Assembly (NCBI RefSeq): GCF_002234675.1
Contig: NC_019868.2
Span: forward strand, 19,686,743 to 19,750,742
Source of the DNA: Oryzias latipes
Lineage: Eukaryota > Chordata > Actinopteri > Beloniformes > Adrianichthyidae
Direction: 5' to 3'
DNA length: 64,000 bases
A program made the translations under genes and the position numbers. The notes beneath the pieces were generated by a model. That model made no database searches, was not told where the DNA came from, and worked only from the letters and a program-made list of their open reading frames with translations. The first letter of the stretch is position 1; each line of letters starts with the position of its first letter. Shown in pieces: positions 12,422 through 40,297 of the stretch.

Positions 12422-13219
12422 GCTTCTGGGGTTGTAGGATGGAGGGCAGAGAAAATTGGATAAGAAGTGACAGGTGGGAGGGCAGGTTGATGTTGTCAAG
12501 GCAAATAAGTGGAAGAAGCAATGAGAGGAGAGAAGAGGAGTATGGGAGGAAGGGCAGATCAGCAAACGTCTCGGTGAATAATTGTCAGATCAGCCAAGAG
12601 GAGGAACATTTATCCTTAAAAAAATGAAGCTTCTCTTTGAACGTCTCATTTTAATTCAACTTAAACTCAAAGAATTTTAAGTATATGTATGTTTAAGAAA
12701 AACAACAGCATCCATTTATGATAACGTAAACGTAAAAAAAGTCAATGAGGTTCAAGCTTTGAGTTTTTCTCTGACAAAATTCAACAGACCTTATCTCCTG
12801 CTTGTCGCTCTCTGCCTCAAAGGTGTGCTACAAAGACCAAACAAGATCTGTCATGCCTTTACAACATACATTTCCTGTAGGCATCCTCATATTTATCTCC
12901 ACCTTGATAATAATAGTGCTGATTGAAGAGTTTTCATTTGGACAGAAAACAACGCCTACAGACTGCACTTTACTCTGGCTTCAGTTACAGGAACAATTAC
13001 TTCCTTGACAAGGAGGTCATTTGTAAAGCTCACCTAGCTGTCGAAATATCATGTCAGTGAGGTCTCCAGTCAAAGCCGATTTCAAGCAACAACCTGCGAG
13101 ACACACACGAGCACAAAGACAGGATTTTTACACGATCTTCATTTGTTCTTTGTAAATATATCAAATACTCCAGGTTAACCCATACATCCCAATGTTTATT
13201 TATGATTCTAACTGTTAAT
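12422..13219. other. slc7a2 upstream region with possible 5' exon
   Basis: The minus strand has an acceptor (ACAACCCCAG) just before the coding start, so at least one non-coding exon lies further upstream. A stretch at about 13035-13097 is flanked on the minus strand by GTCTCGCAG and by a near-perfect donor, CAGCTAG followed by GTGAGC, and is a candidate non-coding exon. This is a splice-signal inference only. Confidence 0.3.
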
Positions 13220-13221
13220 GT

Positions 13222-13735
13222 TAGCTCTTTTACGATTTTTTCAAATTAATAAAAGGTTAAAATCACATTAAATAACAAACATTTAAAGTCTAACTTCTGT
13301 TTTGTAGTTTTATTCAAGTAAAATCTCAAAAAATTGTCATTTTTGTTTCTATCTATTGATTTGAGCTTTTCTAAGATTTGCCCAAATCAATAGAAGGTTA
13401 AATTCACATTAAATAGCATTTTCTTTAAGTTGAACTTCTTTTTTGGAGTCTTATTCAAGTAAAATCTCTTGTCTTGTTATTAATTTTTGTTGTTTTAAGA
13501 TTTCCCCCAAATAATAGACGATTAAGTTAATGTAAAATCACAAATATTTTAAGTTAAACTTCTTTTTTGGAGTTTTACTTGAGTAAAATCTGAAAAAAAG
13601 GGAAAAAAGACATTTTTGTTTCTAGCAATCAATTTTACTTACTTTAAGATTTGCCCAAATTAATAGAAGTTTTTTTTTTTTGGCAGTTGAACTTCTTTTT
13701 ATTTTATTTTATTAAAGTAAAATCTGAACAAAATA
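13222..13735. repeat. Diverged minisatellite, about four units of 125-150 bp
   Basis: The same order of motifs recurs about four times: AAGATTTGCCCAAAT(C/T)AATAGAAG, then CACATTAAATA, then a TTAAGTTGAACTTCTTTTTTGG-like motif, then TTCAAGTAAAATCT. The AAATAATAG-type motif starts near 13240, 13382, 13505 and 13660. Copies differ by scattered substitutions and small indels, so the array is old. It lies between slc7a2 and anxa6. Confidence 0.7.
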
Positions 13736-16226
13736 CGTAGTTGTTGGGTTTTCTGTTGGTTATTTGCCATCATCTCAAGGCCAGGAACCTTCTCTGATCA
13801 TCAGACAGCAAAAACATCTGTACATTACACTGCTAAAATAAACCCTCAAAGTATAAATGTGCATTTCTGAAGATAGTCATTCCAATCATAAATGATAAAA
13901 AGCCACATTTAGTGGTTTTAAGTATGTTCTTAGGTGAGTTCTGCTTCCTCTGCCAGGTTGTCAGAGCAGCTGAAGCAGAACAAAGCAGCTTTCATGGCTT
14001 ATGTGTGCAGCAGGCAGCAAACTTGCTCTTTGAGGGGTAGCATTTACCTTTTCATCACCCATCATGAGATTTCAGCTCACCTGATCTTGTTTTGTTTTTT
14101 TTTTTGGCATCTGCCACAGCGGGCAGGACAGCCCGTGTGGATGTTCAAAGTACCTCTGACTCCGTTTCAGCTCTGACTCACTATCTGCAAATCTATCCAG
14201 CTGATAGACTGTTTCCAGAGGAACCGTGGGTAATGCTTAACTCAATAACTGCATCTTCACGTGTAATGCATGACTTTATGATCAGTTAATCATGGCCATT
14301 GAGGCTCACTTAATGCTTCCTGATGTGGAAAAACTGGCAACCACCTGGTCACATAAAAATCATTCATCCAGTTCATAAATAAATGATAAACTTTTACCTT
14401 CGTCTTCAGTTTTGCGCTGAGCAGCACATTGTGGATTCAGAAAACAAAGATGTCCATGCCACTGATTTGGATGGAGGCAACATGTTTTTTTACAGCGATA
14501 TATACAAGACCGGCCAGTGTGACCCTCCCACTCAATGGAATTACTCACAAAGTAGCCTTTCTCATTCCCCAGTTTGGATCATAATGTGCTCATTATTGCA
14601 CAAAAGCCCCACGGTGAGATTTACAAAGCATAAATACTGTTCAGAATGTGGAAAATGCTTTTGTGCTCACCTCTTTTGTTTCATTTTCCCAGGTTTTCTC
14701 TACTTAGTGACTTCAAGTTTTCATATACAAAAATTATGGAAAAAAGGTCTCTCTGCATAGCGACATCAACTGGAAAGGCAAAAATTTCTCAAACATTTGA
14801 AACAAAAAAAATTGTCTTAACCACTTGATGCCAATTGATGCATGATGAAGCTCCAAAATTACCTTAATAGCATCTACTTGAAAGCAAAAACACAATTTAT
14901 TTTTTAATAGATGGAAATAAATACAGGTGTCAAAGGGTTAAAGCCCACATGCAAAACACTGTTTTCTAGTATTGATCATGTTTCTAGACTGGAATTTGTT
15001 TTGTGTGTGTCCATAATTTCAGCACTGAGCTTCAATGTATTTCCAGAGATGGAGTGCAGTTTCCTCTGAAACCACAAGAGGTGACTGAGTGTTGCTTTGT
15101 CAGATCTCTGTGCTACTGAAGTAAAAATGAATAAACCTGGCAAAAAGAAAAAGAAAATATTTGAACTAGTTCACAATTTTGTACAATCCTCTTGCTTAAA
15201 GTACTTTCTTATCTTTCTATCTTAAGATTTTTGTCACAACCATTATGTTTGCTGGTTTTATTACTATTTTGATGCTTGTCTATGTTAAAGTTGCACGTAA
15301 AATTTATTTCTGGACAATTTTACATAACTAAAAAGGTTTGGGCTATTACACGAAATCCTACTTGTTTGATTTCATGAAAATGAAATGTTCTGAACATAGA
15401 GTGTGATGTTTGTTTACATGAGTTGCTTTAGTCTCTCTGTCCACAGGTTCAACATGCCTTTTCTATCTTAAGCTCTTGTTTGTAACTAACACAATTCAAG
15501 GTGTGGTGTGTGTTCAAAATAGATAAATTGTATTTAAGCATTAAATCTGAATTGAAGTCATTTTTGGTTCCTGTAGGAAAAATTGAGCCTAATACCAGTC
15601 ATGGATTTAAAAGGCAACAAAAAAGGAGTACAATTGTTTTTAACCCAGCTCTGAGGTTTAAAAAAAACAGGAAAAAAAATCACAAACTGGGTTAAATTGA
15701 AACCACCATGACACAAAAAAAATGCAGTTGTTCCAAAAAATCAACCCAAAAATACATCCCAACATGAATATTCCAAGATTTGGATTACAAAAAACAACCT
15801 GAGTGTTTTAAGAGTGTAGTGTTGAGGACCGGAAAAAAGTATTGGACTAAAACAACAATGTTATTTTTTTTCTCTCAGAGGCTGCACTGTTTTGTTCTTC
15901 AACCAAACCATCACACAAACCAGAATAGAGATTTCATATTAGCTACAAAGATGAAAATGTTTTGTGCAAAATGAAACTTAGAACAATCCTATTACACTTT
16001 ACAAAGAGGTTGACTCAATATTATAATCTACATGGTGACACACGCTGTATTTTTGAAGTATAAAATGTGATGCTGGCTGTATAATGGGATTTAACACCCT
16101 TTGATCTGTTTTAATTAAGCTTTTTGCTTATTTCTTCAATTTCTTCTAACAAAAAAATGAACATAATAAAGATAAATCAAAGTTAGGAAAAAAAAAAAAT
16201 CACTGAACCTTTCAAAATCACATGGA

Positions 16227-16260
16227 ATAAAAGTTTATTGATCCCACGAAGGGGAAATGG
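16227..16260 (-). repeat. LINE 3'-tail remnant
   Basis: The plus strand reads AAGTTTATTGATCCCACGAA followed by GGGG. The minus strand therefore gives the common ...CCCC...GGGATCAATAAACTT terminus of fish L2/CR1-like LINEs. Only the tail is visible. Confidence 0.5.
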
Positions 16261-16800
16261 CTTTTTACTCAACGTGAGATAAAAACGTATATCTATAATG
16301 TAAAGACTCCAAAGTGCAAGGATGAATTTTTGAGCCTCCATTTCCTAGATGTCATTAAAGAGTCATGAGTTACTGATTGTCCAAATTTAAAACTGCTAGG
16401 TTAATCTAGGTTATCACTGACAAACCTTTTGGGAAGAGGATCTTTAGAGGAAACCTGGATTCCACCCTTTTCTAAAACACCATCAACACCTGCTGTACAA
16501 CAAGGATATACTGTACATAAAACATTCATAGAAATAACACATCACATTTCACATTTAAGCCTCTTGTAAAGTTTAATCACACTGATTCATATTTGTTCCA
16601 TATGTGGGGCAGTGAACTGTAAAAGCTGCCTTCTTCCTGTAAGTCTCATCTTGATTCTCATCATCCCCTTTGTCAGCAGTCCCCAAAAGCCGGTTAGAAT
16701 TTCAGTATGAGTGATGCAGTTACTGTAAGGACTTCCTGCAAAAAAAAAAGCTTATTTAGATGTGCAATACATGCAAATGTGACTTTTACTTAAGAACTTC

Positions 16801-16960
16801 AGATCTGATCTCTGATCATATTTGATCTATTTTAAAGCAGCAGGAGTTCATTAGAAATTCGCCCCTGAGATGTAGGCAGGACACTCACTCTTGAGCTTAG
16901 AGCGGCTCACAAGCCTAACACAACATTACTGGTGCAAAAATCAAAAATGAATAAAAAATA
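16801..16960 (+). mobile_element. TTAA-type MITE-like repeat, truncated copy 2
   Basis: Shares CAGGAGTTCATTAGAAATT, the following CCCTGAG-like block, and the AACATTACTGG(T/C)GCAAAAA block with the copy at about 24040-24590. Only one end of the element is kept, and the coding fragment is missing. Confidence 0.6.
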
Positions 16961-17329
16961 TGACTGATTTTTAAGTATTGCTCTACTGCAGCAAAATAAA
17001 ATGCATGGTTAAGTTAAACAACTTTTAGGAGTTGTTGTAATTTCATTTCCAAACACTTTTAATACTGTATGCTTTTAATGTGTGTGTTTCTTCCTCCTCT
17101 TCCCCCATCACCAGCTATTTTTGCACATTACTCCCCCACTTTTACCGGAATGAACTCCTGAGGACAGAAATAGAGCTGTGAGGTTGACATCCCTGCCAGC
17201 TCTGAACCTCGACCCTGCAGTCCAAAACCATGTTACGCAACGTCGATTTCTTTTCATTTAGAAACTGTGATCAAAATAATGAGCCCCCCAAATTCTGTCA
17301 TTTGGTTTTAGTCACAGCATTATTCTTGT

Positions 17330-17458
17330 CATGACGTAGCTACTGCGTCAAGGGGCACGTAACGAGGATGCTTGGAATGGGGAGGAGCCGCGCGTGGCGC
17401 CTCCTGCCACGGCAGTCCGCAGCAGGACCATTTTCCCGCTACCTCCTGCGCAGATCAG
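17330..17458 (+). promoter_or_regulatory. anxa6: Presumed anxa6 promoter and non-coding exon 1
   Basis: A GC-rich, CpG-containing island in AT-rich surroundings. It contains TGACGTAGC (CRE-like) at 17332-17340 and a GGGGAGGAGCCGCGCG block. Exon 1 ends at 17458 (GATCAG followed by GTAAGC). The next exon, 18235-18289, is preceded by TCTCTTTCAG. The transcription start itself was not determined. Confidence 0.6.
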
Positions 17459-18286
17459 GTAAGCCGCTATGAGCCGTTTGAGGCCGTCTTCAGCCCGATG
17501 TTAGCCGATTTTACCCGAGTTCCTGTTTGGGGGAGGAGGGAGGGGGGCTGACGATAAAGTCCTCCGTGAAAAGAGTCACTTTCTGCAGAAAATAAACACT
17601 TATAGATACACTTTTACATTTTATATTGGCTTCAATTACAATTTTAATGATAAAAAAAAGTTTTACAGTTATTTTTATTTGGGTTCAGAGAAGGGAGTGG
17701 CTCTTTACATAGAGTGGCTGTCATTAAGAAAAACTGCATGCTATTTATGGGACGCCTTCACTGCAGGGGGATTTTATGGAAACAAATGACTAAGAATAAC
17801 TTTTAGAAACTATTCGCTTTTCTTTGTTTTTTATTTTTCATTCTATTATGTTTATTTTATTTTTTTCTTTAATCAAAACAATCGAAATCTAGTAGAGAAC
17901 CCCCTCTTTTGCCTGAAGGGTTGTGGTTTGGTGTGGAAAAAGTGACTGTATGGTCCTCTGCTGCATGAATAAATGTCAGATTCACCCACCCGCTAGTTAG
18001 TAGAATGTAGGTTTGACTCTAGTAATAAATGGTGCTGTCCTGTTTTCATTTTTTTTACCTGAGCTGGTGTGCATCACAAGATTTCTGTTAGTGTTATCTG
18101 ACAGGGCAGTATGAACACACCATGACATTGATTTTTTTCTTTTTTCAAAGTGGGGTCAGCATGATATTCCCTTACAAGGCAGAAAATCTTTGCAGCGTTC
18201 CCATGAAGTCAGCATTTCTCCTTTTCTCTTTCAGGCCTGAAACCACAGATTTCTGGACGGTGTTGACCAGAAGACCAATTTCAAAG

Positions 18287-34317
<16,031 letters not shown>

Positions 34318-34642
34318 AGCTGTCACGCCTCTGATGCATTGCTCACAGACTTCAGTGACCACAAGACAAGCCTGTACACAGTCAAAACAATGGTGGTTAA
34401 TGTCAGTATCTGTTGCCAGTGTTCCCAATTGCTGCCACTCCTCAGCCAAATCAAGTCCTCCACTTACTGACAACTCCCCAGCACTGCAAGCCAGTTCTCT
34501 GCCTTCATGTCTAATATACAAGAATATTGTTTTTTATTTTTTAAACAATGTGACATGACTTTAGGCTTCATGTAGTACTGTGCTCACGCTGTGCCTTTCA
34601 ATTTTTGCATGTTAGGAAATTAGTGACATTTTTCAAATATCT

Positions 34643-34648
34643 AATAAA
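34643..34648 (+). terminator. anxa6: anxa6 poly(A) signal
   Basis: AATAAA 326 bases after the anxa6 stop codon. A second AATAAA lies at 34797-34802 and could serve an alternative end. Confidence 0.65.
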
Positions 34649-34849
34649 CCTGACCTGAATTTAAAAATATATATACTTTCTTCCTTTTGTTAGTTACATG
34701 ATTGTTTTTTCCCCCTTTCAAATGTTGTGTGTTCTGTGTGGGTGTGTGATTTGCAGTCTGAATGGCATTTTAATAACTTCCATTGTTTATGCTAGCAATA
34801 AAAATAGGCTGAGCAAATTGGGAACTTCATAGTTTTTTTTTAAGGGTAC

Positions 34850-37800
34850 TCCCATTCCAGCTGAAGCTCTTCTTTTTGGTAAACAAACTCAGAAATGGTG
34901 CAAAGTAACTGCTGCTTACAAATGATCTGTACCTGTGGGAAACAAATGCAGGTAATTATAGCATTTAAATGTGTTAATATTAGATTATAGCTTAAATAGC
35001 GTAAATATGAATATAAATAAAACTAAATTACTATATTTGTGTTTTTTTTTTAACATCGACACTGGTCAACATAAGTAAGCAAGCTGATGTATGATGTGCA
35101 CTTTGAAGCATTTGCATGCCACAATCTTCTCATTTCCATGTGCAACTTGTATATTTTTTGAAATGCAGGACGAAACTGCAAAGAAGCTGCATGCGCTCTT
35201 GGCAGTGTCTCGGTTTGTTGCATATGTGTGAGTGCAGCTGCTGTCAGGGCCATTTCGTGTTTAAAAAGGAAAGAAGAAAAAAGACTTGTGCGGCGAGGAA
35301 ATCCCCTGCAGTACGCCAAAATCCAAATCAACCAACAGAGTCTGCAGCAGTCAGTCAGTCTGCTTTTTTTAATGGCACACCCAACCTGAAATTACTTCAT
35401 TTGATGATAATTACATGAGATTAGGAGATAAGTGTTAAAGCTTTATCAGCAAATCGATATGCATGCTTTTCGTGTGTTTCCTTTTTGACAGCAGGGGGAA
35501 CTTCTTTGTGGTAATGCTGTGTTTGAATCAGATAGATTATAGTTCAGGTATTTTACCCCATGTTGTAGTTTTTCTGCAATTTCCATGACCCTGGTGCCAT
35601 CATGATGTGATCAAGTAAAGAAGCAATGCATGATGGGCCCATTCAATATTTTGCACACTATTTTTGCATTTTCCTTCATTTTACTGCCACTAAATGGTAT
35701 TAGATGTGGTGACTAGAATTCTTGACAGGCATCAAAATCTGCAACATGGAGCTGCAAGCTAATGCAGAGTTTACCTAAACATGGACATTTTTCTTTTTGT
35801 GCACTTTGCATCTCAGAAAAGAGAGGCTGCACAGTTGGACACACACCAGGTTCTGTTCAGGCTGAGCCTGCAGTATAAGGCCATTTTACTGGGTTACGGG
35901 AATTCCCCATTTCACAGTGAAAATGCTTCCCCCTTATTCACCAGCTTCCTTTAAAAAGTGCCTCTCGGACACAAGCTAAATGTGTGGGTAAGTTGTTTAT
36001 TTGTATCACAAAAAAACTTTTTTTGTTCTTATTATTTTTGTACCTTTGTAAAATGTCTTTTCATTAGATGTAAGTTTGTGTGCTTAAATAAGTGCTTCTA
36101 CTATCGCTGCGCTTGATGACAACATGCAAAAATGTAGTAATGGAAACAGGAGCAGTCAGTAACTTGTATAAATTCTTATTCTATGATGTGAAAAAGCTGC
36201 TATTTATTCTGAAACTATAGTCAATCTTGTCTTAGACCAGAGATATTTCTAGAAATGAACGTTTTTGATGTGACAACAGTGCTACCATGTCAGAGAAACT
36301 TTTATGGTTACAAAAATATGCTTTGAGTTCATTGGAAATCTAATTATCTTGTTAGTGTCTAATGTAAGCTTGTGTGCATTCTTTTTTTTAATAAGAAGAA
36401 GTTTGTTTTTTGTGTTGGCAAAAGGATGCAGTAGCTGGGGTGGAAACCCACAGGAAGATATAGCTGAAGTCTCACAAACAAAAGGACATTTTGTGTGAGG
36501 TTGCACAGAACTAATGACTATCAGCTGCTCATTTGTTCTGCTAGAAGATGGGAGTCTAGACTGTCCCTGTGCTAAGCAGCAGTGTGAATGCATAGACTTA
36601 TGTGGGGCTTAGGTGTGAAAGTTACTCTTTCTATCTTACATGTCATCCTCTCCATTGTGTATTTGCACCAAAAAGGCTTACAAAATGTAATTGCATGCTT
36701 CTTGCCAAACGTCAAACAATATATGTGTAACTTGCTTTATATTTCAACACATTACAACAGTGAGAGGTGCAAATGTGCCAAACCATTACAGACCAATGAA
36801 ATGTTTGATGACAGAACCAAGCAGAAAACATCTTTTGTGTCTGACCCACATGAGCTATGGGGTTGTTTTTTCCTGCAGCTCTGAGTGGCTCTCTGGAAAA
36901 CGCTCATTATTCACACAGTTTCCTGTCAACAGGATACATCCAGACAAAACTAATCAAAACAAGTGTTTGACTTCAAAATGGTAAAAGTATTTAGTGAATA
37001 TTAAAAAAAAACTTTTAAAAAATTGTATGTCATGAAGTGCACTTTTAAAAATGCTGTGATGCATTTGATTCACGCGTTTCTATATTTTTTTAAACAGCAA
37101 ATTTCTAAGATAAGTTTTGCATATTTATTCACAAATTACTATTATTTAATTATTTATTTTTTATTTTAATTCAGGAGCAGTTAAACTCATACTAAAACAA
37201 TTATTTTATAAATGTCGCACATAATAATGGTACTAAAGACAAATGGTAAAAACCCTAAATCTAAATTTGAAACAATATTTGATCTTTTTAGGTGTGAAAT
37301 ATTAAATTACGTTTGCAGATTATTTCCCACAAGATGTCACTATTGCGCTATTTTTTTTTTTTTTTAAAGATGATGCCAACTAGATTTTAATTCATATTTT
37401 CTATAGTTTGTTGCTGTAAATCGCTCTGAAATCAAATGAAACCCACACACCGGAGAGGTTGCATGAACATGATCTGCTTAATTAACGGGCTATGTATAGG
37501 AATCACCACTTTTATGAAAAGCAGCTTTCCCAATACAGTTTCATTCTTTATTTTACTTTGTTATTTGATAAATAAAACAACAATGTATATTTATGTTTTG
37601 GATTTTTTAAAGGCTTCTTTTGAAAGTAAGGACAAAAGCATCAATTTTTGGCTTCTTGTTCTTAAACAGATTTTTTTTGCTGCCTCCTGTGTTTATTCTA
37701 GTTTAAAAATGAGATTTTAGTTAAACGGCTAATGAAAAGGATAACAGTAGAGTATTTAAAACAATAAATTAAATATGCACAAATGTTTTCTTTGTATTTA

Positions 37801-38730
37801 AATCACTAAATATCAACCATAACCTTTTTTATGTTTTCTTTTGTCCGTATGAATTTAACCTGCTGTTACCCTAATGCAGTATTCTCCATCCAGCACTTGA
37901 GTCAATTAATTGATGAATTATCTACCAAGAAATCAAAAAAACAATGAACATAGTAGGAACAGTTCAATCTACTTTTTACATACAGCTAAAAGATGATAAA
38001 TAAAAACGTAAATATAATGTGAACAGATAAACACCATAACATTCAACAAGTAAAACCATTTCAACTGGGCAAAATAATTCCAAGTAATACAAATATAATT
38101 TACAATTTATAATTTTTTGGGGGATAATTTTTTTGGCCTTTCCTTTTAATCTTTTTACGAAAATTTCAACTACAAGTCAGGAAAAGACTCAGAAAGACCT
38201 TAAATGTTAAAACACAGCAATTAAATAAACCAAGCTCAAGTTATATTTAATTTTTTGAGTAATTTTTCTTGTGAAATACTTCTTACCGTCCTTTTTGTTG
38301 GTAAAAACTTTCAAGTGGAATTTTTTTTCACCTTTAAATTTTAAGAAGCTATTTCTCTGTTGGCATTGTAATGAAAAAAAATACACAAATACTTTTGGAG
38401 ACTTGTTTTCTTGAAGTACAATATTCTGTTCAGAAATCTCAGTGGACTTCTGTCCCATTAGAATGGTTTGGTTTCACTACGTTTTTCTATATTATTGCAA
38501 AATTAGGTTTGTTGATTCCTTACGTTTATACATTTGGCCCCACATTTATGCATAACTAATTCCTCTGCTCATATTTGCACTGTGTGTTTATGGCAGAGTA
38601 ATAATAAATTGTTGAAAATGTAAATATTTTTGTAATTTTAACAATTGCAATCCATCCCTTCCCCCCACCGCACATACTGAGTAAAATGGCCTGGTATTTA
38701 AATGGTATTCATAGGCCTGACCATGTCATA

Positions 38731-38776
<46 letters not shown>

Positions 38777-39339
38777 GTTGTTGTTGTTATTATCAGCAGC
38801 TGTAGTCTTGATTTTTTTTAAATTAAATTACTCTATGATAAAACTGTATTATGTGTAATATATTGTGTATTATGAGAGTCCTCATGTGTTAGTAGGCTAC
38901 TTAAGATCATTTTAGACTGTAAAATCACTGATTAATAAAGTACACACTTCCTACAAAGGGTTTGTGAAAAAAAAAACTTTATAAAAACATTTAAAACTTA
39001 ATACTGCCGTTCTTTGCTCTTTTGCTGCAATTAATTTAAACGAGGATTACTTGATCTCAGTGTTTGTCTCAGAGGAAACATGTGATGCAAGAACAGAAAG
39101 CCCCTGCAGTTTCCTTTTGAATTTTATCAATGGGGGTTTTAAAATGGACGGTTTAAACGGTGTTAAGGGAATTAAAATGTAATATTTATTAATAATATAA
39201 TATATATATATATATATATGCAGTATTATTTTTATTTTACAAGGACTTTAATCGCTTAGATTTCCATGTTTGTCGCACATTTATATTTAATATCAAGAGG
39301 AGAAAAGAACGTGTCAACCTTTAGTCCACATTGAACGCA
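34850..39339. other. anxa6-tnip1 intergenic region
   Basis: No gene recognised. Contents are an (ATT)n microsatellite at about 38731-38785, a short TA array at 39202-39220, and one perfect palindromic kB-like site, GGGAATTCCC, at 35898-35907. The remainder is AT-rich with many homopolymer runs. Confidence 0.45.
38731..38785. repeat. (ATT)n microsatellite
   Basis: About 17 consecutive ATT units followed by a few GTT units. Confidence 0.95.
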
Positions 39340-39373
39340 TTTTTCTTTTGTGTTTACATTACAGTCAGCGGCT

Positions 39374-39558
39374 CCTGCTGTGCCCGGGGCCCTCGCGGAA
39401 TACTGCAAGCTGATTGGTCAGATCAGACGTCACTCATCGCTGTTTACATCAAACGTTGCGAGGTGGAATTTCCCAGGTTACGGCATAGACTCAGTAGACC
39501 ACTTCCGCAATAGATGTCTGTCTGAACAGAGAGACGAGAGGCCACTGCGAACTGAAAG
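39374..39558 (+). promoter_or_regulatory. tnip1: Presumed tnip1 5' exon and core promoter, with kB-like site
   Basis: GC-richer than the flanks. It ends at a donor (ACTGAAAG followed by GTATAC) at 39558, and the next exon has its acceptor at 40261-40262. GGAATTTCCC at 39465-39474 fits the NF-kB site consensus. TNIP1 is known to be NF-kB inducible as a negative feedback. The left edge of the exon is a guess. Confidence 0.55.
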
Positions 39559-40273
39559 GTATACCGACTAAAGACACCTCTTTCTTTTTGCTTCGTAATG
39601 AAACACCACTCTTCGACTTACTTAATTTATTTTAGGATGTATTCGCTGCGGGAAAACAAGATGCTAACCGTTCCCAACTGTGTTCTAGTGTTAGCTAGCC
39701 GACGGCTAACGAAGCTCCTGCTGCTAGCAATTTGCATGACAACAGCGAAAACTAACATTTGCGATGTGTAGCCTACCAGGGTAGCCGTAAATCAGCTGGG
39801 ATTGTGCTGTTCGAGACTTACGTTAAGGCATAACATATCCGAATGGGGTTTCCGTTACATTTATTCTTCTTTCCCCTCTTTCTTTGTCTGTTTTCCACTG
39901 TATGAGCCAGGGTGGTACTACTACTAGCTCTGTCATGTTAAGCTATGTGTGCAACTGGCTGCTTTTGTCTTCTCACAGTGATCTTAGTTTCTGCAACAAT
40001 GGGCTACTCAAAAAATCTGGGAGTTAGGTGGTGCACATCGAGATATATTTGATTCACCAGCAGATCTGTTGTTAGTTTTGAACGATTGCAAGCTTTGCTT
40101 GATCAGAAATCGATGAAAATGAAATCATCAACTGGTCATCATTTAGGACTTAATGTAATGCATGTAATTGTCGAATGGTTTAATACTTCTCTTTTATACA
40201 ATAAACTTTAGAAATCAAACTTTTGAAAATCATGCATAAATTATTTTATTTCCCTTTCCCAGTTTTGAGGACC

Positions 40274-40288
40274 ATGTCAAGGAAGTGA
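40274..40288 (+). promoter_or_regulatory. tnip1: Four-codon upstream ORF in tnip1 5' UTR
   Basis: ACCATGT context (A at -3), then three codons and TGA, ending 9 bases before the main ATG at 40298. Its start context is at least as good as that of the main start (ACGATGG). It may limit translation of ABIN1 or require reinitiation. Confidence 0.6.
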
Positions 40289-40297
40289 ACAACAACG

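Larger units (their letters stand above)
13736..17329. other. Intergenic DNA between slc7a2 and anxa6
   Basis: No gene was recognised. Open stretches here are short, lack splice context and resemble no family I know. Two repeat remnants inside it are listed separately (about 16227 and 16801). If slc7a2 starts further upstream, its promoter could lie here. Confidence 0.45.
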
